Assembly: GCF_015476655.1 (NCBI RefSeq)
Contig: NZ_JABFHF010000021.1
Coordinates: 1 to 64,000, forward strand
Origin: Aquiflexum lacus
GTDB lineage: Bacteria; Bacteroidota; Bacteroidia; Cytophagales; Cyclobacteriaceae
Length of the DNA stretch: 64,000 bases
Direction of reading: 5' to 3'
The number at the start of each line of letters is the position of its first letter. The stretch's first letter is position 1. Below are positions 1 to 8,348 of this stretch, in pieces. Under the pieces are notes generated by a model. The model saw only the letters and a list, made by a program, of their open reading frames with translations, was not told where the DNA came from and searched no databases. The translations under genes were made by a program, and so were the position numbers.

Positions 1-225
1 TATATAGGTTTACAATTTTAAATTAAATTGTGTCAACCTATTTCAGTACACGACCTGCGAAGCGAGAGACAAAGCCTGTCCCGATGCATATCGGGGAACC
101 AAGAACCAAGAATTACAACAGGTCCGAAAATCAGGGATACAAGAACTGCTGTTGACATTTGATCATTGTGGAGTTTGGAATCCTTGGATTCCTGCATTCG
201 AAACGAACATAAACCTTTAATTACC
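1..225. repeat. Non-coding left edge with word-like repeats
   Basis: No gene is supported here. The stretch contains a short hairpin (arms CCCGAT and ATCGGG near 82-97) and the quasi-repeat AACCAAGAACCAAGAA near 99-114. The same kind of wording recurs near 14.27-14.30 kb. It resembles the intergenic repeat material seen elsewhere in the window. Confidence 0.4.
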
Positions 226-564
226 ATGAATCAACAAGAACAGGAAAAGATCAGGTTGATTATTGTTGAGAAAATCAAAGAGTTGGAGTTGGAGACAGAG
301 GGTCTGCGTGAATCGACCAAGCCCCAAGGTCTGGATTCTGCAATTGGTAGGATCAGCAGGATGGATTATATCAACAACAAATCGATTAATGAGGCGCAGA
401 TCAAGAAAAATGAAAACAAGCTCAGAGGGCTCAACAATTGGTTGGGTAAATTGGGAACCTCTGATTTTGGGAAATGTATCCGTTGCGGTAATGAAATTAA
501 CATCAACCGTCTTTTGTTTTTGCCGGAAAGCAATCATTGTATAAATTGCGCATCAAGAAGATAG
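226..564 (+). CDS. DksA/TraR-like C4 zinc-finger protein
   Basis: A 112-residue protein. Its first 80 residues are charged and helical, probably a coiled-coil hairpin. It ends in a C4 zinc finger with Cys84, Cys87, Cys105 and Cys108, as in the DksA/TraR family, which binds the RNA polymerase secondary channel and modulates transcription initiation. The ATG at 226 is chosen because an upstream in-frame ATG at 166 would add about 20 residues that do not look like this family. It is shorter than canonical DksA (about 150 residues), and the acidic DxxDxA tip motif is not evident, so a DksA-like action on polymerase is inference; the zinc finger is directly seen. Confidence 0.7.
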   Translation: MNQQEQEKIRLIIVEKIKELELETEGLRESTKPQGLDSAIGRISRMDYINNKSINEAQIKKNENKLRGLNNWLGKLGTSDFGKCIRCGNEININRLLFLPESNHCINCASRR

Positions 565-623
565 GGGAATATTTTATTGTAGATTTGTATCTGATTTAGA
601 AATATTCTTTTTCATCAATCTAT

Positions 624-1910
624 TTGCCATTGAACTATCTTCAGTTTGTCAGAAAAAATACTGTTATGGTCATTTTTGGGATCATCATGACAGCCTTATC
701 GAGCTTTGGGCAGACATTTTTATTGGCGCTGTATGTACCTTTTCTGATGGATGAGTTCACACTTTCCAATGGGCTGATTTCCACATTTTACGGCGTAGCG
801 ACCATTGTCAGCGCAGCCATGTTGCCCAAGGTTGGCAAACTGATCGATACCATTCCATTAAAAACATTCACTTTAGGGACAACAGGATTATTTGTCCTGT
901 CCCTATTGTTTTTAAGTGCTTCGCAGGCTTGGTGGTATATTCCTGTGGCTTTTTTTGGGCTTAGGTTGGCCGGGCAGGGTTTATATTCCCATATCGCGAT
1001 TACTTCCATGTCTCGTTATTTTGATGTGAACAGGGGAAAGGCCATCTCCTTGGCTTCCTTGGGCCATCCTTTGGGACAGGCTATTTTACCTGCCCTTATT
1101 CTGATTTTGATTGGGATTGTGGGATGGAGGGAATCTCTTTGGCTTAATGCAGGATTGGTGTCCTTTGTGGTCATATTGTTCACGATTTTTGTACTAAAGT
1201 CTGAGCATTTGAAACCTGAAACAGATGAATTGTCTCGGGATGATGTGACAGAAAATAAGGTGATTAAAGTCCGACAAAGGGATATTATGAGGTCCAAAGA
1301 GTTTTGGCTGTTGGCCCCGAATATTTTTTTTATTCCCTTTGCCATCACCGGACTTTTCTTTTATCAATTCGCCATTGTCGAGTTTAAAGGATGGAGTCAG
1401 GGGATCATTGCAGGAGGGTTGACTTCCTTTGCTTTGGCGAGTGCCTTCAGTATATTGACGGCGGGACCGATGATCGATAAATACAACGCAAGAACATTTT
1501 TCCCTTTTTACCTGATTCCCTACTTTGTCGCCATAATGGTGATTTGGCTAGTCCCCAATACTTGGGGCATGTATGTGTATATGGTGATGATGGGCCTATC
1601 TGTGGGATTTGGCAGTGCTACTGTGGCAGCCTTACAGGTGGAGTTTTTTGGTAAAAAATACATCGGTACGGTTAGAAGCCTTTTTACTTCCGTGATGGTG
1701 TTGAGTTCTGCAGTGGGTCCGGCTCTTTTTGGGATAATATTAGATGCGGGTTGGGGATTTCAAACAGTTTTTCCAGTATCATTGGTGATGTTGGCTTTGA
1801 TTATTTTCCAGTCCATGCGGTCAATTCCAAAGTATTCAAGGGCCAAGTGGAAGTTCAAGTTGAAAAGAATCGTGAAAAAACAGAATCTTAAAAAGCCCAA
1901 AGAGGAATGA
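624..1910 (+). CDS. MFS transporter
   Basis: A 428-residue polytopic membrane protein with about 12 hydrophobic segments in two halves split by a charged loop near residues 195-220, typical of the major facilitator superfamily of proton- or solute-coupled carriers. The C-terminus is strongly basic, as expected for a cytoplasmic tail. The frame opens with a TTG codon at 624. The next ATG, at 666, would start inside the first membrane helix, so the TTG start is preferred. The substrate cannot be read from the sequence. The gene lies 12 bases upstream of a methyltransferase on the same strand and may be co-transcribed with it. Confidence 0.8.
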   Translation: MPLNYLQFVRKNTVMVIFGIIMTALSSFGQTFLLALYVPFLMDEFTLSNGLISTFYGVATIVSAAMLPKVGKLIDTIPLKTFTLGTTGLFVLSLLFLSASQAWWYIPVAFFGLRLAGQGLYSHIAITSMSRYFDVNRGKAISLASLGHPLGQAILPALILILIGIVGWRESLWLNAGLVSFVVILFTIFVLKSEHLKPETDELSRDDVTENKVIKVRQRDIMRSKEFWLLAPNIFFIPFAITGLFFYQFAIVEFKGWSQGIIAGGLTSFALASAFSILTAGPMIDKYNARTFFPFYLIPYFVAIMVIWLVPNTWGMYVYMVMMGLSVGFGSATVAALQVEFFGKKYIGTVRSLFTSVMVLSSAVGPALFGIILDAGWGFQTVFPVSLVMLALIIFQSMRSIPKYSRAKWKFKLKRIVKKQNLKKPKEE

Positions 1911-1922
1911 AAATAATAACAG

Positions 1923-2543
1923 ATGATCTGTACACTTTGCAATAGTAAACTGACCATTAGGCTGGGCCAAAAATATTTTGCCTGTCAAACCTGTGATGCC
2001 AAGTTGATGGACAGTAAATTCTGGTCTTCCAAAAAAGAGGAAAAAAAACATTATGAGAGCCATAACAATGACATCGATGATCCTAGATATCAAAAGTTCA
2101 CTTCTCCGATTTCAAATTATGTATTGAAGAATTTCACCACTGATTCACTTGGGTTGGATTTTGGTTCGGGCACGGGACCTGTGATTTCTAAAGTACTGCA
2201 GGATTTGGGGTATCGAATATGCCAATACGATCCGTTTTTTGCAGTGGACCCTGCTGCCCTTCAAAATCAATATGATTATATTGTTTCCTGTGAAGTGATT
2301 GAACATTTTTACAAACCTCAAAAGGAATTTGAGACTTTTAAAAAACTGTTAAAACCCTATGGAAAATTGATCTGTATGACCTTGCTTTATAAGGAAGGAG
2401 TAGATTTTGAAAATTGGTACTATAAAAATGATCCAACCCATGTTTTTTTTTACAGCGAAAAGACAGTGGAATTCATCAAGAATAAATTCAAGTTTGAATC
2501 TTATGAAATCTATAGTGATAGAATGGTTGTTTGGGAAACATGA
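1923..2543 (+). CDS. Zinc-ribbon class I SAM methyltransferase
   Basis: A 206-residue protein that begins with a short zinc ribbon (Cys3, Cys6, Cys21, Cys24), followed by a Rossmann methyltransferase domain. The SAM-binding glycine motif LDFGSGTG lies at residues 78-85. The post-II region contains SCEVIEHF, and a strand with GKLICMT follows. Such proteins transfer methyl from S-adenosylmethionine to an unknown acceptor. The zinc ribbon suggests docking to a nucleic acid or protein partner, but that is inference. It directly follows the MFS gene with a 12-base gap. The usual methyltransferase core is present, although the C-terminus is short. Confidence 0.8.
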   Translation: MICTLCNSKLTIRLGQKYFACQTCDAKLMDSKFWSSKKEEKKHYESHNNDIDDPRYQKFTSPISNYVLKNFTTDSLGLDFGSGTGPVISKVLQDLGYRICQYDPFFAVDPAALQNQYDYIVSCEVIEHFYKPQKEFETFKKLLKPYGKLICMTLLYKEGVDFENWYYKNDPTHVFFYSEKTVEFIKNKFKFESYEIYSDRMVVWET

Positions 2544-2620
2544 AGAAAGGGTGTATTTAGCTGTGGTTTTTCCCCAACATTCTGGCTTAATTTAGGGAAA
2601 GAGGCTAAAACTCCTTTTTC

Positions 2621-2650
2621 TTCCGTCTTCCGTCTCCCGTCTCCTGTCTT
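2621..2650. repeat. Quasi-tandem CCGTCT word repeat
   Basis: Repeated TTCCGTC / TCCCGTC / TCCTGTC words run between a methyltransferase stop and the 3' end of the opposite-strand gene. The complement of the same wording recurs at 15696-15728 and 15831-15856. This is an intergenic repeat of unknown role. Confidence 0.5.
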
Positions 2651-2685
2651 AAAAACTCCACCTCTAAGGAAAGTACATCCCCAAA

Positions 2686-3753
2686 TCACAAATTCCCCCT
2701 GTTCAACATCTGAATAACCTTCAAGATTTCCTCATCCATTTCTTTGTTTTTATCAGCATATTTTTCTTTTGAAGTCACACCACCTTTGATACTGATGTAA
2801 TAGGTCATCTTGGATTCTGTAGGAGCAAATGTAACGGACAGATTATTGGTCGATTCCATTTTCAGTACATTCTCTTTACTGCCTGGGAAGGAGTTGACCT
2901 TATCGGTCATGATGCTGACTTTACTTCCTTTTCTGTAATCAGTGATGGTATTCAAAGGAAAAATGGACTCTAGGTATTTTGGATTTTTCCTTATTTTGTC
3001 CATGATAGAAAGAAGATGAGATTTCTGGGTTTTTGAACTGATATCAACCGTGATGGTTTTTTCTTTATAAAAGCCGAATTCCTGATAGATTTCCAAGAGG
3101 TAATCAAATAGAGTCAATCCGGATTCCCTCAATTCAAGTTCTTTTTGGGCAATTGAAATGATGATATCTGAAAATTCAAGATCGGTATGAAAAACCTGTT
3201 GGTCAATATTGAAACCGCAAATCGGTTCATTTTCAGCGGTTTTCTGTACTTCCCTGACAGCCTCTTTCAATTCTCCTGGTTCAATGATTTCATTGAAACA
3301 ATTTAATCCTGATTTGATGGCCATATATTCAATCAGGTCAGAAGTGTGAATAGATTTGACACAGATCAGATTTTCATATTTGCCCGAATCCATCCATATT
3401 TTCAACAAAATGGCTGCTACTTGATGGCTGTTCAATACCATAAAAGCACCCTTTTTGTATTTTCTTACTGCCAAAGCAATCCTTTCGATACTGGGTTCCA
3501 CTCCAATAATCAAACCATGTTCTTCCTCCATGGCTTGGTTGATGGCTGGTTTTAAGGTCAAAAAATTGAATAAATTGTCTACTTCATCCTCTTTTCTTTC
3601 CAAATATGTCCAATCTGATTCCAATCCGGAGTCATTAATTTTGCCAGTCAGATTCTTATCTTTAAGATATGAGGCTATTAATACTCTATTATTGACGGGA
3701 GTTTGTTCTTCTTCCAGAAGCTCGTTTATTTGTTCCATTTGAGGTTCATTCAT
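2686..3753 (-). CDS. Degenerate phosphoglucomutase-like protein (domains III-IV)
   Basis: A 355-residue protein that aligns by eye with the C-terminal half of PgcA-type phosphoglucomutases. Residues 84-97 match the metal loop, 130-155 match the segment normally reading VKTIVTTDL, 215-232 match GKSLYELL...FGFYKEK, and 295-323 match the last domain (NVLKME ... YYISIKGG). The catalytic features are gone. The N-terminal domain with the phosphoserine is absent. The metal ligands DPDAD are replaced by E86-P-S-I-E90. The sugar-binding EES is replaced by N-I-D (182-184). The phosphate loop RPSGTEPK reads T308-F-A-P-T-E-S-K. The frame is intact, so it is probably an expressed pseudoenzyme; its role is unknown. 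Confidence 0.75.
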   Translation of the reverse strand: MNEPQMEQINELLEEEQTPVNNRVLIASYLKDKNLTGKINDSGLESDWTYLERKEDEVDNLFNFLTLKPAINQAMEEEHGLIIGVEPSIERIALAVRKYKKGAFMVLNSHQVAAILLKIWMDSGKYENLICVKSIHTSDLIEYMAIKSGLNCFNEIIEPGELKEAVREVQKTAENEPICGFNIDQQVFHTDLEFSDIIISIAQKELELRESGLTLFDYLLEIYQEFGFYKEKTITVDISSKTQKSHLLSIMDKIRKNPKYLESIFPLNTITDYRKGSKVSIMTDKVNSFPGSKENVLKMESTNNLSVTFAPTESKMTYYISIKGGVTSKEKYADKNKEMDEEILKVIQMLNRGNL

Positions 3754-4238
3754 AGTTTTTTTTCAGTAAAGTGAATAAATGTGCGGTTACCACATGATTA
3801 CCAAGTCAGTAAATTTTGAAGGATATTCGGATAGCCTAAAAAGTTATTATCCCAACTAACCGTTACAATCAAAAAATATGTTCAGATCTTTACATGCCAC
3901 AAAGATATTGAAACAAAGCCTGACATAAAAGGAAAAATAGATGTTTGGAAAATCAAATGGTATAATCTTGATGAAAAAGGCCTTTTTTTCTGTGTTTGAT
4001 GAGATAGTTCTGGCAATTTGCCTAAATCAAAAAATAATTCAGGGTTTTGATTTTCTTTTTATTGAACTTAGGAGGTGTACAGAACCTGAAGAAGCCCTTT
4101 AAGATTTCTATCATATACAATTTTATACTGCATTCTTCCAAATGAGATTATATTTTTGAGCTTTGTTAATATCCATAGGCTTTTGCTGTTGGGATAGCGT
4201 TTTTAAAATTGTATTTTCAATCTTAAATAATATATTCT
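3754..4238. other. 485-base intergenic region, nothing recognised
   Basis: The gap lies between two divergently transcribed genes. It is AT-rich, with no credible open frame, tRNA or hairpin that I could identify. It presumably holds the promoters of the phosphoglucomutase-like gene and the potassium channel gene, but no specific motif is called. Confidence 0.4.
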
Positions 4239-5051
4239 ATGTCTTTATTCCCCACCAAAGCCAGATTGGCTCATATCGTTTTTGAGCACAATGACAAGGC
4301 CTCTAAGAATTTCGATTTAGCTGTCCTTGTTTTGATTTTGGCAAGTTTGATTGTCGTAATTTTGGATTCTGAACCAAGCCTCAACATAAAATATCATAGG
4401 GAATTTTTGATTTTGGAATGGGTATTCACCATTATGTTTGCCGTAGAATATGGCTTGAGACTTTGGTTGAGCAAGAAAAAATGGGGATATGTTTTCAGCT
4501 TTTATGGGGTCGTAGATTTGTTGGCCATCATACCGACGTTTTTGAGTTTATTTTTAGCAAATACCCAATTTTTGGTAGTCATTAGGGGACTAAGGCTGTT
4601 GCGTGTTGTAAGAATTCTAAAGTTGGGCAGGTATATGAAAGAGGCGGAAACCCTGAAAACTGCCATGAGAAACAGCCGAACTAAAATTCAACTTTTTTTG
4701 GGGTCAGTGATGACTATTGTTTTGATTATGGGTACTGTAATGTTTATCGTGGAGGGACCGAGTAATGGATTTACAAGTATTGGGATGTCCATGTATTGGG
4801 CCATAGTCACACTCACGACAGTTGGATTTGGTGACATTACTCCCATTACTCCTTGGGGCAAATTTTTTGCATCGGTGATCATGTTGCTTGGTTATGCTAT
4901 TATTGCCGTGCCGACAGGCATAGTAACTTCTGAACTGACATCCGCAAGATTTAAGGAAGATAAAATAAGAGAAAAAGAATGCAAGTCATGCAACCAATCC
5001 GGACATGATAAGGATGCAGCTTATTGTAAGTATTGTGGGGAGAAATTATAA
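4239..5051 (+). CDS. Voltage-gated K+ channel with C-terminal zinc ribbon
   Basis: A 270-residue six-segment Ion_trans channel. The S4 voltage sensor has basic residues every third position: R116, R119, R122, R125, K128 and R131. The pore carries the potassium selectivity filter TVGFGD (194-199). A cytoplasmic tail ends in a four-cysteine ribbon (C248, C251, C263, C266) like those of zinc-ribbon proteins. The expected role is voltage-dependent K+ flux across the inner membrane. The zinc ribbon is not part of the classical KvAP or Kch layout and may sense metal or redox state or aid assembly (inference). The ATG start places S1 at about residue 25, as expected. Confidence 0.88.
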   Translation: MSLFPTKARLAHIVFEHNDKASKNFDLAVLVLILASLIVVILDSEPSLNIKYHREFLILEWVFTIMFAVEYGLRLWLSKKKWGYVFSFYGVVDLLAIIPTFLSLFLANTQFLVVIRGLRLLRVVRILKLGRYMKEAETLKTAMRNSRTKIQLFLGSVMTIVLIMGTVMFIVEGPSNGFTSIGMSMYWAIVTLTTVGFGDITPITPWGKFFASVIMLLGYAIIAVPTGIVTSELTSARFKEDKIREKECKSCNQSGHDKDAAYCKYCGEKL

Positions 5052-5073
5052 AAATGCTTTATGATTTATTTTT

Positions 5074-5670
5074 TTATTCTTCTTCCAAAGCCAAAAACAC
5101 CATTCGCTCATTGGCGGTGTTACCATATAAGTACAATTTGTTACTTTCAATATGGTAAACTTTTGTGTTGTTCAGGGAATTAATCAAATGTTCATTGAAG
5201 GACAATACCGGCAAGACAGAAGAACCTGCCAAATATTCAATGGACTCCTCCAAAATATATAGGGATATTCCGTCAAAACCGTCCTGATAGCATCCTGAAA
5301 ACCTACTTGAAATACTTTCCACCTGAAATGTCAATGCCTGTCCACAGGCATCTGACTTTAGGTCCTCGCTGAAAATCAGGGTGATTTTTTGCATGTCTTC
5401 CAATGCTTCTCCCTTCTGTGATAAATCCGCGGCCCTTGCCATACAGGTCAATTGATCAAATTTTTTGGTGTTGACATGTTGGAACCCAACAAACTCCCAT
5501 GTGGTAAACAGACTGAAATCCCCTGCTACATCCGCAAGGTCAAATTCACAAAAATCAACCTTTTCGGTTTCACCTGGATTTTCAATAATGATTTCTTCCA
5601 CTTCTGCCAAATCCTCGCTGAGACAGGAAGAAAAAAATACCAAAGAAAATACAATTAGGAATCGTTTCAT
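5074..5670 (-). CDS. Lipoprotein of unknown function
   Basis: A 198-residue protein with a lipoprotein signal at the start: basic MKR, a hydrophobic core and a Cys at residue 16 in a FFSSC context. It should be lipid-anchored in the envelope. The mature region is acidic near the N-terminus (many Glu residues) and has several cysteines that could form disulfides. I do not recognise a family. It converges with the potassium channel gene, with a 22-base gap between stop codons. Confidence 0.7.
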   Translation of the reverse strand: MKRFLIVFSLVFFSSCLSEDLAEVEEIIIENPGETEKVDFCEFDLADVAGDFSLFTTWEFVGFQHVNTKKFDQLTCMARAADLSQKGEALEDMQKITLIFSEDLKSDACGQALTFQVESISSRFSGCYQDGFDGISLYILEESIEYLAGSSVLPVLSFNEHLINSLNNTKVYHIESNKLYLYGNTANERMVFLALEEE

Positions 5671-5755
5671 GACAAGGGAAATATGAATAACAACGTCAAA
5701 TTAAATCTAAATATTTTATCCAGCAACCCTATCCTTAAATAGCGTTTTCAAACAC

Positions 5756-6358
5756 TCAATCCAACCTTGGCAAACTTAATTTATATTTGACCGCTATCAA
5801 CCGGATACTGATGATGACTGATATTGAAATCAGCAAATTGTAATCCCGCTCCAGTCCAAAATAGTTTAAAACCAAATAAAGAATCGCCCCTGTCAGGCAG
5901 GCAGAGGCATATATTTCTTTGCTGAACAAAATCGGAATTTCATTGGTCAGCGTATCCCGAATCACCCCGCCCATCACCGCGGTAAACATCCCCATAATGG
6001 CGGCAATTTCTGGCCTGACACCCAGACTGAGCGCTTTTTCAACTCCAAGAACCGTGAAAAAAGCAATCCCCAAAGTATCAAACAAAAACATGGTTTTCCT
6101 CAGTTTGAGCAAAAATCCTGGAAATATAAATGCCGCCAAAACCCCCAACAAAATCGCATACAAAAAATGGATGTCCCCGATCCAGACCAAAGGATAAGAT
6201 CCCAGAAGGACATCCCGCAGTGTACCGCCACCTATGGCTGTAATAAACCCGGTGAAGCCTGCCCCAAAAAGGTCATGTTCCCTATCCCTGACGGCAAGGG
6301 CACCGGATATTGCAAACACAAATGTCCCGATCAGTTCAAGCGGATATTGTAAATCCAT
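5756..6358 (-). CDS. TRIC/YicG family cation channel (UPF0126)
   Basis: A 200-residue membrane protein with about seven helices arranged as two repeats. Each repeat carries the family glycine-rich turn: GGGTLRD at 43-49 and GGVIRD at 130-135. This is the bacterial trimeric intracellular cation (TRIC) channel family, formerly UPF0126, whose members conduct K+ or Na+. The length is typical. A potassium-type channel gene lies about 700 bases away across a lipoprotein gene, but on the opposite strand, so a shared operon is excluded. Confidence 0.85.
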   Translation of the reverse strand: MDLQYPLELIGTFVFAISGALAVRDREHDLFGAGFTGFITAIGGGTLRDVLLGSYPLVWIGDIHFLYAILLGVLAAFIFPGFLLKLRKTMFLFDTLGIAFFTVLGVEKALSLGVRPEIAAIMGMFTAVMGGVIRDTLTNEIPILFSKEIYASACLTGAILYLVLNYFGLERDYNLLISISVIISIRLIAVKYKLSLPRLD

Positions 6359-6482
6359 ATAATAATTTTATCCATTCAAAGGAAATTGTTTTTTGAATGC
6401 TATAAAAGCACATCCCTCTTTTTTGATATTCTTTGCTAATTATCTATCTTATTGCAAAATATCACCATAGCACAACAATCTA

Positions 6483-6860
6483 ATGAAAGAAAGATTAAAT
6501 ACTTCGATACAATCCCTAAGCCTAATTTTAGTCGCAGCAGGTCTTGCATGGGTAGTGTGGTCCAATGATACCACAATGAAGGATATGTTGACTTACCTGA
6601 TTTTTGTGACATTGGTGATTGAGGCATCTAGTCTCTATCTCATCGGTAAAGTTTATCCGGAAAGTCATACCACTTACAAAATTGGCATCATTGCCTCATT
6701 ACTGATTTTACTGGGGGTTAAAAGCATGCTTCCTGACTTTTTCATTCCACTGACCATTTTGGTTTTTGCTGTCAATTTTATGTATAATTTCTATACCAAC
6801 AACAAAAGACGGAAAGGAGCTTTTAAAAGAAGAGATAACAAAAAGTTGAGGTCTAGATAG
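6483..6860 (+). CDS. Small four-helix membrane protein, unknown function
   Basis: A 125-residue protein with four predicted membrane segments (about residues 10-28, 35-54, 65-81 and 86-102) and a strongly basic C-terminal tail rich in Lys and Arg, so the tail should be cytoplasmic. No family is recognised. It is a stand-alone gene with clear stops upstream and an ATG start that gives the first helix close to the N-terminus. Confidence 0.6.
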   Translation: MKERLNTSIQSLSLILVAAGLAWVVWSNDTTMKDMLTYLIFVTLVIEASSLYLIGKVYPESHTTYKIGIIASLLILLGVKSMLPDFFIPLTILVFAVNFMYNFYTNNKRRKGAFKRRDNKKLRSR

Positions 6861-7027
6861 GGTTTGTTTTTTCGGCATGTATTTTGAAAAGATAATATTG
6901 AATTGGGTAAAATTTGATAGAACTAGTCCATGTTGTTTTTTTGATAAAAAAATTGGAACAAAGGCATAAAGTTCTTTTTCAATTCATATTACCTAAATCT
7001 TCAAAATATCAAATGTTTCAAGAAATC

Positions 7028-7492
7028 ATGTTCAAGATATACTTTATAGCGCTCTTGTTTATTATCCCCTCAATGGCTTTTGGCCAAGCAAAGTTGGATA
7101 GAATGCTTCAAGAGCGAGAAAGCATGCACAGAGAATGGAAAGCCTCAGAATCAAAAAAAACGGGGATTTTCGGTAACAGAACCAAGAAAGACATGATAGA
7201 AACCAATGAATGGATGCAACGCATCATTCAAAAGGATAATCAAATCATGGAGGAACTCAGGTTGATGAGTGAAATCGAAAAGACAGAGATCACTTACGAA
7301 AAGAATGATTACAAATTCATTTCTCAAAAACAGGAAAGAGAAATTGCCTTACTCAAAAGGGCATTGGAAGAAAAAGACCTTCAGGTAGTCGAAAAGAAAT
7401 CGGGCCAAAGAATCTTTGAATGGACCACTTTTATTTTTGTACTCAGCACTTTAGGCCTAGGATATTTGTATTGGAAAAAAGTCAGGAGCTGA
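7028..7492 (+). CDS. Secreted or membrane-anchored coiled-coil protein
   Basis: About 154 residues. It begins with a cleavable signal peptide (hydrophobic run ending SMAFGQA) and continues with a long charged helical region rich in Glu, Lys, Gln and Met, likely a coiled coil. It ends in a transmembrane helix (FIFVLSTLGLGYLYW) and a short basic tail. The layout suggests a periplasmic coiled coil tethered to the inner membrane. The start at 7028 is chosen because it gives a normal signal peptide; an ATG at 7013 is also possible, while the longest frame, from 6914, adds an implausible N-terminus. The function is unknown. Confidence 0.6.
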   Translation: MFKIYFIALLFIIPSMAFGQAKLDRMLQERESMHREWKASESKKTGIFGNRTKKDMIETNEWMQRIIQKDNQIMEELRLMSEIEKTEITYEKNDYKFISQKQEREIALLKRALEEKDLQVVEKKSGQRIFEWTTFIFVLSTLGLGYLYWKKVRS

Positions 7493-7499
7493 TTTGCTG

Positions 7500-7640
7500 C
7501 TGTTGCCGCTATTCGCCATTTGTAATGGCGAATCCAGATAGACAGGTTTTGTAATCCTGGTATCAGTTCGGTTTGAGAAACTGGAATTACAAATTCCATT
7601 CATCTGTCCTCGCGATTACAAATCCCGAGGAGCATTGATC
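7500..7640. repeat. REP-like hairpin cluster with ATTACAAA core
   Basis: Four short imperfect palindromes lie in a row: GCCATTTGTAATGGC, a CAGG/CCTGG hairpin around TTTTGTAAT, GGAATTACAAATTCC, and GCGATTACAAATCCCG followed by GAGGAGC. The stems differ, but the core TTTGTAAT (or its complement ATTACAAA) is constant. A related pair sits at 9060-9117, flanking the same two genes. This resembles REP elements mobilised by RAYT tyrosine transposases; no such transposase is in the window. Confidence 0.65.
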
Positions 7641-7699
7641 TAAATACCCATTAGTTTTGAACAGTTAGATTTTTAAATAAAAATCCCGAAATTGGAAGG

Positions 7700-8269
7700 A
7701 TGCATCCCTTACTTAGGCAATATTTTAAGCAACATACCAATGCCGATGACTTGGCTTTAGAAAAAATTGCGCCATATTTTGTAGAAGAGACCTTTAAGAA
7801 AAACACCTTTCTACTACGTGAAGGAGAAGTATGTAAATACAACTACTTTGTTGTTACCGGATGTATGCGGCTTTTTTCTACCAATAAAGATGGTGTTGAA
7901 AACACAAGATACTTTGCATTTGAGGGGAAATTTGGAACCAGTTTCACGAGCCTGATTACAGGTCAGCCCGCTTTTGAAAATATTCAAACTTTGGAAAAAA
8001 CTACAGTACTAAGAATTTACACGGAAGACTTTTATCACTTGGTAGAAACTGAACCTGCGGTCAATAAAGTCTACAGGAACATTTTGGAATCAGCCTATAT
8101 CACTACCCAAAAGCGGATTTATGACTTTCAGGGTGCCGACAGTTTGGAAAGGGTAAAGTGGCTGTTAGAACATCAGCCGAAAATCCTCAGCAGACTTTCG
8201 AATAAGGTAGTGGCAAGCTACTTAGGCATCACGCCTTATACACTGAGTAGGCTTAAGTCAAGTCTATAA
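7700..8269 (+). CDS. Crp/Fnr family transcriptional regulator
   Basis: A 189-residue protein with an N-terminal cyclic-nucleotide-binding-type beta roll (residues about 20-120, including the GEVCKYNYFVVTGCMRLF strand pattern) and a short C-terminal winged-helix segment ending YLGITPYTLSRLKSSL, the typical recognition helix of Bacteroidota Crp-like regulators. The nucleotide-binding Arg-Ser motif of true CRP is not apparent, so the effector is unknown. The gene lies 79 bases upstream of an outer-membrane protein gene on the same strand, which may be its target. Confidence 0.8.
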   Translation: MHPLLRQYFKQHTNADDLALEKIAPYFVEETFKKNTFLLREGEVCKYNYFVVTGCMRLFSTNKDGVENTRYFAFEGKFGTSFTSLITGQPAFENIQTLEKTTVLRIYTEDFYHLVETEPAVNKVYRNILESAYITTQKRIYDFQGADSLERVKWLLEHQPKILSRLSNKVVASYLGITPYTLSRLKSSL

Positions 8270-8348
8270 AAGTTAAAACCTTGACATAGAGCAATATTTA
8301 ATTTCTTAAGAAGCCTGAGATTTGTAGAAATAAAACCATACAAGTCTC

